NCBI RefSeq assembly: GCF_009789535.1
Contig: NZ_WSUT01000003.1
Location: 1 to 21,135, forward strand
Length of the DNA: 21,135 bases
Reading direction: 5' to 3'
Origin: Sphingomonas carotinifaciens
Lineage (GTDB): Bacteria; Pseudomonadota; Alphaproteobacteria; Sphingomonadales; Sphingomonadaceae
The translations under genes and the position numbers were made by a program. Shown piece by piece: positions 4,219 through 11,685 of this stretch. Under the pieces are notes generated by a model. The model was given only the letters and a program-made list of their open reading frames with translations. It did not search any database and had not been told where the DNA came from. Positions within the stretch are counted from its first letter, which is position 1; each line of letters opens with the position of its first letter.

Positions 4219-6645
4219 GTGACCTTATTAACGGCCCTCGCACGGGCAAAAACCGAGGAGGATGTTAAGGACGCCTACATCGCGGCTCTCGGACTGAAGG
4301 GCTATTTCAAGGGACTGGTCGACATCCAGACCGAAGAGGTCTGGTTCGAGGCGAAGGACAGCCCGACCGCACCCATCGTCATGTTCGGCCAGCTCCTTGT
4401 CTACATCCGCGCGGCGAAGAAGCGTGGTGAGGCGATTCCGGCGTTCCTTGCCGTTATCGATCGCGAAAAGGCGGCACTGATGCCAACCGAAAAGGCGCTG
4501 CCGCTGCTCGACGATAAGGCGCTCGTCTGGCCCAAATCAGGCTCGGCGGCAGGCAAGGACTTCGCCGCACAGATCGCGCCTTACGTCCAGACGCACATCG
4601 TCGAATATGAAATCGCGCATGATGAGGCAGCGTTCGTCAGGGCGGTCAAGGACGCAATCCGTGAACGTCGCATCATCCGCACGCCGATCACTCCCGACAA
4701 TTTGCGGCAGGTGTTCGACCGCTGGGTCGCCATGATCGGTAGCGAGCTCGGCGTGAAGAACCAGGCCGATTACGCCGTACTGTTCTTCGCCGACATCATG
4801 CACGACGGCCAGCGAGAGGCGATGAAGGGGCCAGCGGGCGCGCGCCTGTTGTTCAGTGGCGACAAGCCAGTTTTCATCCTAGGGACTGAGCAGTACGAGC
4901 TAGCGAGCGAGCGCGGCTATCGTAACTTCTGGGCGATCTACCACCGGCCGCCCGAACAGCAGCATCGCCATTATCTGCTTGAACGCCGCGACAGCTTGCT
5001 TCCCGTCGATGAACAGAAATTCAAGGGCGCGTATTACACGCCGCTAAACATCGTTGATAAAGCCTATGACCAGTTGCGTGCCACGCTAGGAGAGAATTGG
5101 CAAAACCGTTACATCGTGTGGGACATGTGTGCGGGTGTTGGCAATCTGGAAGCTAAGCACAGCAATCTACGCAATGTCTTCATGTCCACGCTCGACCAGG
5201 CCGATGTGACGATCATGAAGTCGAATCCGGCGTTCGCGGGGGCGGAGATATTTCAGTACGATTACCTGAACGACGACATCACTGATTTTGGTGAGATCGA
5301 TTATGCGCTGTCGGGTAAGCTGCCGACGGCGCTGCGGCAGGCGATTACTAATGCGCGCGAAGGCCGGAAGGGCGCGAAGCCGATTTTAGTGCTAATCAAT
5401 CCGCCCTATGCGGAGGCTACCAACGACAACACTACAAGAGGCGTTGCTTCGGATGGTTCAGGGTCCAAAGCAAAAGTTGCTAAAACTCGCTTAGCGTTAA
5501 GTCTAAAAGCCGACTATGGGAAGGCCACAAATGAGCTATTTGCCCAGTTCGTGGCACGAATAGATTTAGAGTTGCCTACATCAACACTAGCGATGTTTTC
5601 TACACTAAAGTACGTAATTTCTCCTACTTTAGAGAAATTTAGAGAAACGTGGAAGGCAAAATTTCTAGGAGGCTTCGTTGTCCATAGTCGTGCATTTGAT
5701 AGCGTTCCCGGGAACTTCCCAATAGCTTTTTTGATGTGGGATACTGCTGTGAATGTGTCAGTAGCAAATATTGACACACGCGTACTCAACAAAGAGGGCA
5801 AAGAGGTCGGTGAGAAGACGTTCATTATAAGCACGGGGCGCAAGTTACTCACCGACTGGATCATCCGGCCACGCTCAAACCGCGAAGAGGTAGTGCCGCT
5901 GAAAAATGCCCTGACTACTGCGACTGCCACGAAGGATCTTCGAGGGACCAGGTGGTCGGACGATGCCATCGCCTATATGTGGTGCAACAGCAACGACTTG
6001 CAGCAGGCCGCCAAGACTGCATTGTTCTCGTCCGGCTTTAACGGTGGCCACGGGCTTTTCGTCACTTCCGAAAACCTCTGGCAAGCCGCCATCGTGTTCG
6101 CGGTCCGCCGCCTTATTAAGCCAACCTGGCTCAATGACCGCGACCAGTTCCTGCAACCCTCCGAGGCGCTGACCGACGAATTTAAGTCCGATTGCTTGGT
6201 CTGGATGCTGTTCAACGGCAGCAATTTGACCGCCGGGGCTGATGGGCTTCGCTGGAACGAGCGCGACTGGTCCCTTGTCAATCACTTCATCCCGTTCACC
6301 GAAGGCGAGGTCGGAGTGAGCGGGCGGTTTCAATCCGACTTCATGGTCCGCTACATGGCGGGCATGATCTTTTCGGCGGAAGCGCGAGCAGTGCTCGACG
6401 CGGGGCGGGTATTGTGGAAGCGCTACCACGCCATCAGCTTTCCGCGTAAAATCCGCGAAGAATTCAAACTCAACCGTCCGGATGTCGGCTGGTACCAAGT
6501 CCGCCGCGCCCTCGAAGCTTATGGTGATACCGAACTAACGGACTTCGACGCGTTCAAGGCAGCCTATGCCGCGCTCGGTACAAAACTACGGCCTTTGGTA
6601 TTTGAATTTGGATTTTTGTCACAGCCTTTAGGGAGTGTAAGCTAG
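4219..6645 (+). CDS. Single-chain restriction-modification enzyme (type IIG-like): PD-(D/E)xK nuclease plus N6-adenine methyltransferase
   Basis: 808 aa. N-terminal nuclease signature: Asp35 (LVDIQTEE), then Glu44 and Lys46 (WFEAK), i.e. D-x8-E-x-K, followed by a Gln helix (MFGQLLVYI). The methyltransferase core starts at KGAYYTP (YYTP 272-275), then motif I WDMCAGVGN (301-309, with Cys at a usual Ala/Pro position), then the catalytic N-P-P-Y (394-397) of N6-adenine methyltransferases. The C-terminal 350 residues probably recognise the target. The GTG start at 4219 has GGGGGAG upstream at good spacing; an in-frame reading back to 4036 overlaps the antitoxin and was rejected. One chain would both methylate host sites and cut unmethylated DNA. 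Related architectures exist in phage-exclusion enzymes, so the exact class is open. The stretch 5430-5830 is AT-rich. The stop overlaps the next start. Confidence 0.82.
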   Translation: MTLLTALARAKTEEDVKDAYIAALGLKGYFKGLVDIQTEEVWFEAKDSPTAPIVMFGQLLVYIRAAKKRGEAIPAFLAVIDREKAALMPTEKALPLLDDKALVWPKSGSAAGKDFAAQIAPYVQTHIVEYEIAHDEAAFVRAVKDAIRERRIIRTPITPDNLRQVFDRWVAMIGSELGVKNQADYAVLFFADIMHDGQREAMKGPAGARLLFSGDKPVFILGTEQYELASERGYRNFWAIYHRPPEQQHRHYLLERRDSLLPVDEQKFKGAYYTPLNIVDKAYDQLRATLGENWQNRYIVWDMCAGVGNLEAKHSNLRNVFMSTLDQADVTIMKSNPAFAGAEIFQYDYLNDDITDFGEIDYALSGKLPTALRQAITNAREGRKGAKPILVLINPPYAEATNDNTTRGVASDGSGSKAKVAKTRLALSLKADYGKATNELFAQFVARIDLELPTSTLAMFSTLKYVISPTLEKFRETWKAKFLGGFVVHSRAFDSVPGNFPIAFLMWDTAVNVSVANIDTRVLNKEGKEVGEKTFIISTGRKLLTDWIIRPRSNREEVVPLKNALTTATATKDLRGTRWSDDAIAYMWCNSNDLQQAAKTALFSSGFNGGHGLFVTSENLWQAAIVFAVRRLIKPTWLNDRDQFLQPSEALTDEFKSDCLVWMLFNGSNLTAGADGLRWNERDWSLVNHFIPFTEGEVGVSGRFQSDFMVRYMAGMIFSAEARAVLDAGRVLWKRYHAISFPRKIREEFKLNRPDVGWYQVRRALEAYGDTELTDFDAFKAAYAALGTKLRPLVFEFGFLSQPLGSVS

Positions 6646-6875
6646 TGATTACGTCAGAGTATTTCCTTGTATCTGCTGAGATTGAGGTTGATGGGTCTCG
6701 TGAAAAAATAGAACTACCTGGACTGTCAGCCTTGCCCAGCGTTGGTGACGAAGTAGAGCTTAATTACTGGCACGGGCGTAAGCTGACTTTTGTGGTTGAA
6801 GGTGTTCGGCATCACATTGCCAATATTGGCGAAAAAATGCTTCAGCAAACCGTACTTATTGGTAGGCCGATCTAA
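6645..6875 (+). CDS. Unknown 76-aa protein coupled to the restriction-modification gene
   Basis: Starts at GTG overlapping the preceding stop by one base (TAGTG), so it is translationally coupled. The protein (MITSEYFLVSAEIEVDGSRE to TVLIGRPI) looks mostly beta: alternating hydrophobic strands, a GDEVEL turn and the strand KLTFVVEGVRHH. It has no HTH, so it does not look like a restriction controller protein. No membrane segment. Base composition is low for this plasmid (about 40% G+C across 6661-6720), like the AT-rich part of the preceding gene, suggesting they arrived together. Function unknown; a partner or modulator of the enzyme is the natural guess. In the inverted copy (16567-16796) a lost A in AAAA breaks the frame. 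Confidence 0.65.
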   Translation: MITSEYFLVSAEIEVDGSREKIELPGLSALPSVGDEVELNYWHGRKLTFVVEGVRHHIANIGEKMLQQTVLIGRPI

Positions 6876-6971
6876 TTAGCTAAGCATAGATTAACCCCGT
6901 GCCAAGATTAGGGGTAAGCAATGTCCGCTCTCTGCCATTCTTACTCGGGGCGATGCGAAAGTCATAGGTTC

Positions 6972-7017
6972 TGCATCACGCCGGAAACGGCAGAAATCCG
7001 GGCGCTTCCGTGATGCA
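6972..7017. other. Candidate resolvase recombination site (res)
   Basis: 9-bp inverted repeat TGCATCACG (6972-6980) / CGTGATGCA (7009-7017), with an inner pair CGGAA (6982-6986) / TTCCG (7006-7010). A further TGCAT (7014-7018) / ATGCA (7026-7030) pair follows. All lie in the 165-bp gap immediately before the serine recombinase, where Tn3-type res sites and resolvase operators sit. The pattern is seen; the role is inferred. Confidence 0.45.
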
Positions 7018-7040
7018 TATATCCGATGCACAATGGTCGC

Positions 7041-7595
7041 ATGATCTACGGCTATGCGCGCGTCTCCTCCAACGGGCAGGACCTCACCCAGCAGGTCGCC
7101 CAGCTCCTCGCTGCCGGCTGCGTGAAAGTCTACCAGGAGAAGGCCAGCGCCGCGTCGGCCGAGCGGCCGAAGCTCAAGCGCGCGATCGGCGCGCTCGATG
7201 CCGGCGACGTGCTGATGGTGACGGCCACCGACCGCCTGGCACGCAACACCCGTGACCTGTTGAACATCCTCCACGCGGTGAAGGAGGCAGGGGCTGGCTT
7301 CCGCTCGATCGCGGAGCCGATGGTGGATACGACCTCGCAGTTTGCCGAGGTCGTCATCGCCGTGCTGGGGATCGCAGCGAGCTGGGAACGCCAGCGGATC
7401 GTGGAGCGCACCGCAGTCGGTCGCGACCAGGCTAAGGCGCGTGGGGTGAAGTTCGGCCGGCGTGCTGCCCTCACTCCCCATCAGCAGGCGGAGGCGCTAC
7501 AGCGGCTCGCTAGGGGCGACACGCAGCGCACCGTCGCGGCTCTGCTCGGGGTCGATCAGGCGACGATATCGCGGCTGTCGCGCAAGCAAGGCTGA
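7041..7595 (+). CDS. Serine recombinase (resolvase/invertase family)
   Basis: 184 aa from the ATG at 7041; an ATG at 7026 would add five residues. MIYGYARVSSNGQDLTQQ holds the catalytic Ser9 and Arg7. TATDRLARNT (61-70) carries the conserved active-site Asp and Arg residues. SWERQRIVERT (114-124) belongs to the long E helix. A Hin-type helix-turn-helix ends the protein (TQRTVAALLGVDQATISRL, 161-179). Length matches small Tn3 resolvases. No transposase or transposon ends are nearby, so resolving plasmid multimers is the likely job, acting at the inverted repeats just upstream, which would also give autoregulation. The ribosome binding site is poor. The inverted copy (15847-16401) is intact. 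Confidence 0.92.
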   Translation: MIYGYARVSSNGQDLTQQVAQLLAAGCVKVYQEKASAASAERPKLKRAIGALDAGDVLMVTATDRLARNTRDLLNILHAVKEAGAGFRSIAEPMVDTTSQFAEVVIAVLGIAASWERQRIVERTAVGRDQAKARGVKFGRRAALTPHQQAEALQRLARGDTQRTVAALLGVDQATISRLSRKQG

Positions 7596-7661
7596 TGATC
7601 GAGCGAGCTAGAAACAAGTCGTTAAACCGGTGCCGGGTACGGTTACGCAAGGAGATTAGAA

Positions 7662-7838
7662 ATGGCGTTTACCGAGGCCGAAAAGCAGCAGTGGCATGCC
7701 GATCGACGTGCAGCGGAAGCCACGGATGACGACTATGCTGCATCCCCAACCTGCGGGCATTGTGGCAACCCGTTCAGCTCGGGCGCAGGAGTGGTCACCG
7801 ATGACTTCTCCCTATGTGACGTTTGCAACGGCGATTGA
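7662..7838 (+). CDS. Small zinc-ribbon protein, 58 aa
   Basis: Starts MAFTEAEKQQWHADRRAAEA after a good ribosome binding site (AAGGAG, 7649-7654). Residues 1-25 form a charged helix. Two C-x2-C knuckles follow, CGHC (31-34) and CDVC (52-55), the spacing of a treble-clef or zinc-ribbon fold. The motif is clear but the function is not: such small proteins may bind nucleic acid or protein partners. It lies 66 bp after the resolvase and ends 8 bp from the convergent HTH gene. The inverted copy at 15604-15780 keeps the same frame. Confidence 0.72.
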   Translation: MAFTEAEKQQWHADRRAAEATDDDYAASPTCGHCGNPFSSGAGVVTDDFSLCDVCNGD

Positions 7839-7846
7839 TCCTGCTG

Positions 7847-8286
7847 TCATTCGTCAGTGCGGCCGAACAGGCGACCGAAGAACCCTCGCTTGGATTCTGT
7901 GGGGCCGGGTCCGGTCAGCAGTCCGATAACTCGGGCTTGAGCCTCACGCCGTTCCTCGTCCGATTGATCGAGGCGACGGCGGAGATCATCGATCGTGCCG
8001 TCCCGATCGCGCAACTGTTCCAAGGCAGCATCAAGACGAGCCTGCAACACATTGGAATCTGACCCGTTACGGGTGTCAGCATTGCCGTTGCGAAGCGTTT
8101 CAGCAGGCGTTTCGGTTACTGGTGCGGCTGACTTGGGAGGGTACACCCGGTGCAATTCGACTGGCTCAATCGAGAAAGAGCCATCATCCTTCTTTGTCGC
8201 GGAAATCCGACCACTATTAATGGCCCGCGATATGGAGGCCTGCTGATGCCTGTCGCCTTCGCAGCTTCTCCGAGGGTGTAAGCCAT
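7847..8286 (-). pseudogene. Winged-HTH / coiled-coil plasmid protein, frame broken here by one lost base (copy 1)
   Basis: Read alone this copy gives two pieces: MAYTLGEAAKATGIS, then a shifted frame, then LHRVYPPKSA to the end. Near 8239 the minus strand reads ATCAGCAGG, whereas the inverted copy has ATCAGCAAGG. Restoring that A gives a 146-aa protein with an N-terminal HTH (YTLGEAAKATGISKASISRA), a wing-like SGRISATKKDDGSFSI, a Thr/Asn-rich linker, a coiled coil (about 85-120, RLDAALEQLRDRDGTIDDLR) and a C-terminal KRGFFGRLFGRTDE. Such proteins sit next to rep genes on sphingomonad-type plasmids and may act in copy control or maintenance. It starts 78 bp after the repA stop in the same direction, so it may share the repA transcript. 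The break is almost certainly a sequencing error. Confidence 0.75.
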
Positions 8287-8302
8287 CTTATTGGTCCCTG
8301 TT

Positions 8303-8340
8303 GCGGATCGTTTCAAAACATGATCCGCTAACCCGTTAGC
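8303..8340. promoter_or_regulatory. Two inverted repeats between repA and the HTH gene
   Basis: GCGGATC (8303-8309) / GATCCGC (8322-8328) with a 12-bp spacer, overlapping at its right end GCTAAC (8327-8332) / GTTAGC (8335-8340) with spacer CC. Both lie in the 78-bp gap between the repA stop and the HTH gene start. They could be an operator for the HTH protein or an attenuator. The second pair can form a hairpin but has no T-run. Identical in the inverted copy (15102-15139). Confidence 0.4.
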
Positions 8341-8364
8341 AGAAACGGTCAGATAGCGAAACGA

Positions 8365-9470
8365 TTAGACCCTGCCCCACTTGGTGGCACACCCCGTAAC
8401 CCATTTCGTCCAGTCTGCCTTGAGAGCGTCCCCTACCAGTTTACGGCGCTGTTCAGGGCGCACGCGGGCATACTGATCCGCTAGTCGCTGCACGGAGTGA
8501 CCACCGCCTAGGGCCATTCCGATCGAATGAAGCTCCGGGGTCTTGAACTCGTTCACCTGATCGTCGGCCGGCCAGCGCAGGGTGTCGGAAACCGACAGGC
8601 GAGAAGCCGCCGAGGCGATGAGGCTAGCAGTATCGACGATGGTTTCTGTCGTCCCTTCCCGGCGAGCCTTTCGACCGCTGCTATGGCGTCCTGCCTCATC
8701 AGCCGCGGCGTCAGTGGCATCGTCGTCTTTCGGGGTGAAGGTGAGGGTGACGTGGGTAATCTTGCCCCGCGCCCCGCGTTTTTCCGACCAGTCCATCGTG
8801 AAGGCGGCGAGCTGATCGATTTCGGCCTTCGCCAGATCGAGGACGAAGCGACGGAAGTCGGAAAGTTGAGCAGTGTTTTGGGAGCTACGCCTACCCGCTC
8901 CCGCAGCTCCTCGATCGTACCTGACCATCGAGGCTCGCGACGGCCAGCGAGCAGGCAACCCATCTCGTAGAGGGTAATGGCATATTTGGATCGGAAGGCG
9001 AGCAGCGCCGCCCGGTTCAATCGGGCGTAGTAGTCGCTCCCCTGCAGAATAGCCCGTGCTGGTGCCGTGAACTCCCATTCGACGGTAGCTCGTCCATCTT
9101 CCGCGTGTTCGTTGAGGGTCCACGCCAGCAGAGCAGCGGTAAGGGTAGCAGCACGTCCCTGAGCCGAGGTCGAAGACATCTGGAATTTCACATCCATCAG
9201 CTCGGCCAGCGTGTCTTGGATCCGATCATTGGCATTGTGGCTGCCTCGCAGCTCACGCTTGGCGATCACATGCGAGCCTGGTCGCCAAGCCTCGCCGGCA
9301 GCTTTGGCGATCAGGAGAGCCAAGGTTTTGCGAGCGGCAAGGGAGGGTGATGTGCCGGCACCAAACCGAGCTTCGATGAACTCACCAGCTTTGACGATGG
9401 CATGACCGTCTCGGACCGAAGCGGTGGAAGCCGCTTTCATGGTGCGACCTAGGGAAGGGCCATCTGACAT
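8365..9470 (-). pseudogene. repA: repA, Rep_3-type replication initiator, frameshifted in copy 1
   Basis: Same gene as the intact 13971-15077, but one A is missing: 8871-8873 region reads GGAAAGTTG on plus where the inverted copy implies GGAAAAGTTG. The frame breaks after residue about 202 (PKTLLNF), leaving an N-terminal piece with the first DNA-binding domain and a C-terminal piece read in another frame. A loss in a homopolymer, with an intact second copy in the same window, points to sequencing error, not a dead gene. The start codon complement is at 9468-9470, spanning the circle join at 9466/9467. Confidence 0.85.
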
Positions 9471-9514
9471 AGCTCAAAGTGCGTCAGAAACGAGTTACGA
9501 AGCAATATCTATTC

Positions 9515-9623
9515 GCACCTCATTTCTGGATCAGGTTACCCCACCCCATTCATCGTAACTGGGCACCCCATTTCTCGTAGGTCAGCACCCCATTTCTCGT
9601 ATCTGCGCACCCCATTCCTCGTA
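9515..9623. repeat. Five iterons, copy 2
   Basis: Identical to 49-157, offset by 9466. Confidence 0.88.
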
Positions 9624-9668
9624 GGTCGAGGCGTTTATGCGTTCTAGATCAATGGGCTAGCTAACCAC

Positions 9669-9697
9669 GAATCATAGAATCAGTAGAATCTAGAATC
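9669..9697. promoter_or_regulatory. GANTC cluster, copy 2
   Basis: Same four GAATC sites as 203-231. Confidence 0.6.
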
Positions 9698-9849
9698 ATC
9701 GCGGGCGCGCGAGGCTGGCGTTGCATGACGACAAGCGGAATCGGCCTTCGGCCGATGCGCCGAAGATGCGTGCCGGCTACGCCGTCACAAGAGCGGCCTG
9801 ACGGCCGCAGGCTCGGCGAGGGAGGAGTCGGGGCGAGGACGGTGTGCGA

Positions 9850-10129
9850 TCATTCGCCGGCCGTCACGCGCCGGGGTGGGCGATCCTGTCGGGGATGAAC
9901 GACGATCGCGGATATACCCGAACCGGCGATGCGGTCGATCAAGCGATCGGCTTCCTCCACCCGATCGCTGGGCCAGTCGCGGGCGACGTGGACGGACGCG
10001 CCACCGACCTCGACGGTCAATGGTGGGATCGAGGTCGAGCAACCGGGCCATGTCGGCCTGCGCGTCGACCGTAATGCGGCGCAGGCTGTCCCCCACCATG
10101 ACGAGCTGCCAGGTGCGGTTGTCAGTCAT
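9850..10129 (-). pseudogene. 95-aa unknown gene, copy 2, 8-base deletion
   Basis: Start at 10127-10129 as in copy 1. Eight bases (555-562 of copy 1) are missing near 10020, which shifts the frame after DLDPTI and destroys the C-terminal half. Copies 1 and 3 agree with each other, so this is the minority version. Confidence 0.7.
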
Positions 10130-10201
10130 GCTGCCCTCTTGACGCCAGCCTTCCGGATACCAATCTATGTTCCCCGTCTGTTCGGGAGAGGAGATAAATA
10201 G

Positions 10202-10366
10202 ATGGCAGCGAAATATTGGTCCGGTCAGAATTGCCCGGAAACCGGCACCTACGGTCAGTACCGCGACACCAACAACGAATATGCCGGCACGAGCTATGAC
10301 CGGAAGGTGGACAAGGGCGAGAACTTCCCTCCCTCGCTGAACAATCACCACTACGAGAAGAAGTGA
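10202..10366 (+). CDS. Small 54-aa protein, copy 2
   Basis: Identical to 744-908, with the same AGGAG ribosome binding site; frame intact. Confidence 0.7.
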   Translation: MAAKYWSGQNCPETGTYGQYRDTNNEYAGTSYDRKVDKGENFPPSLNNHHYEKK

Positions 10367-10398
10367 GCAGGTCTTTAGCCCGTAAGGGACCGTAATGC

Positions 10399-10431
10399 AC
10401 CGGCCGAGAGTATCTCGGCCGGTGTTTGTTT
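10399..10431 (+). terminator. Rho-independent terminator, copy 2
   Basis: Same 11-bp stem and T-rich tail as 941-973. Confidence 0.85.
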
Positions 10432-10450
10432 ATGTAGCCCTCCACCCGGC

Positions 10451-11342
10451 TCATGGCAGGAGCCACCCGCTGTAGGTCTTGGCGTCGGGGTTCGCACCGA
10501 AGCACCAGTAGGCCCCGTCGCGCTTCTCGCGTTTCCAGCCGTGATCCTTGGGGCAGGCGGCGATGGCGGGAATGGTCTGTTCGCTGGCCTGATCGATGCG
10601 GCGGGCGAGCTTGCCGTTGGTAGTGTTGGCCCAGCTCGCCGCAGCCGTTTCATCACGGGCCGGGCATAGCCCGATGCCTCGCCGGCCCCGTTACCCAGGT
10701 AGTAGCCGTAACCCCCGGCGATCGGCACCAGCAGGGCGAAGGCGGCGAGCGCACCGTTCCACCACCTGTCCCACCGGCGCCGGCGCTGCTCATGGGCCCG
10801 GCGATCGGCGGCATCGGCGGCGAACGATCGGCCAGGGCGGCGTGCGCGGCCGTATCAGCGTCGATCCGACGCCGCAGGGCCTCTCCCGCCCCGGCAAGGC
10901 CGTCTGTGGCCCCACGACGCGCTCCGGCCTCCGCACGGGCCTCCAGGGCGGCAGGATCGACCAGGCGGGCCGCTATGGCCTTGTCACGGGCTTCCTCGTC
11001 CTCGGCGCGCTGTGCGTCCCTGGCGGCGGCATCGGCCAGGCTGGCGCGCACGTCGGCCACCAGGTCGCGCAGGGTGCCGAAGCCGGCGAGGACGCGCTGG
11101 ATGTTGGTGTCGAGGTGGGAGAAGAAGCTGTGCGCCTGGGCGGCGTCGGCGGTATCGCGCGCGCGACCGGCGGCAGAGGGCGGCGGATCGGGGGGCGTGT
11201 CGAACTCTGCGGGATCGAACCTCCCGGCCGGGGGATCGGTCCGGCCACCACCACGCGCCATTCCCCTTCCGCGTCCGGACTCATGGAGCTGGCGCGCCTG
11301 TTCGAGCAGGCGGCGGGGGTCGTCCTCCCGATCGCGGTCCAT
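10451..11342 (-). pseudogene. Membrane-anchored mobilisation protein, copy 2, two single-base losses
   Basis: Same gene as 993-1886. One base is lost near 10826 and another near 10660, so only about the first 173 residues read correctly from the start at 11342, and the membrane segment and C-terminal domain fall in other frames. Copies 1 and 3 are intact. Confidence 0.72.
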
Positions 11343-11611
11343 CAGCTATCCTCCCCGGGCAGCGTCCATCCCTCGAACGGTTTGCGATCCTGATCCCGGC
11401 TGATGCGGTGGGTCAGCTCGGAGACGATGCCGGCGAACCGCTTGTCCTTGGTAGCGGCGTCGATGAGCAGCCCGCCGAGGATGATCTTGCGGCGGGTATC
11501 GAGGCGGCGACCTTCGGCAGCGACACGGGCGTTGAGCGCGGCGAGACGGGCCTTTGCCTGATCGACCCGCTTCTGTGCCTGCTCGATAGATTCGCGTGTG
11601 GGTGCCGCCAT
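11342..11611 (-). CDS. TraD-like mobilisation protein, copy 2
   Basis: Encodes the same 89 aa as 1886-2155. A base is lost just upstream of the start (CCTTCCC for CCTTCCCC), in the ribosome binding site. Confidence 0.75.
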   Translation of the reverse strand: MAAPTRESIEQAQKRVDQAKARLAALNARVAAEGRRLDTRRKIILGGLLIDAATKDKRFAGIVSELTHRISRDQDRKPFEGWTLPGEDS

Positions 11612-11685
11612 ACCTTCCCGCGTGAAAGCACGAATACGAAGCGAGTATAGCGCAACCCAACGAACGAAGCCACCCGACGCGACGG

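Larger units (their letters stand above)
1..9466. other. Copy 1: one complete unit of a circular plasmid (about 9.47 kb)
   Basis: The sequence starting at base 1 (acatagctcaaagtgcgtca) recurs at 9467 and stays collinear from there with an offset of 9466. repA reads across the 9466/9467 join, so the unit closes as a circle in the repA start region. This copy has the most intact genes, but comparison with the inverted copy shows at least two single-base losses, in repA near 8870 and in the HTH gene near 8239. The corrected unit would be about 9468 bp. Confidence 0.93.

Noticed and set aside
6891..7481. Long minus-strand reading frame opposite the resolvase
   Set aside because: Antisense shadow of a clearly recognised serine recombinase.
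7041..7595. A transposon carrying the resolvase
   Set aside because: No transposase, no terminal inverted repeats and no target duplication visible around it.
7596..7661. Imperfect inverted repeat after the resolvase (CGTTAAACCGG against CGGTTACG) as a terminator
   Set aside because: The pairing is imperfect and there is no T-run; not enough to call.
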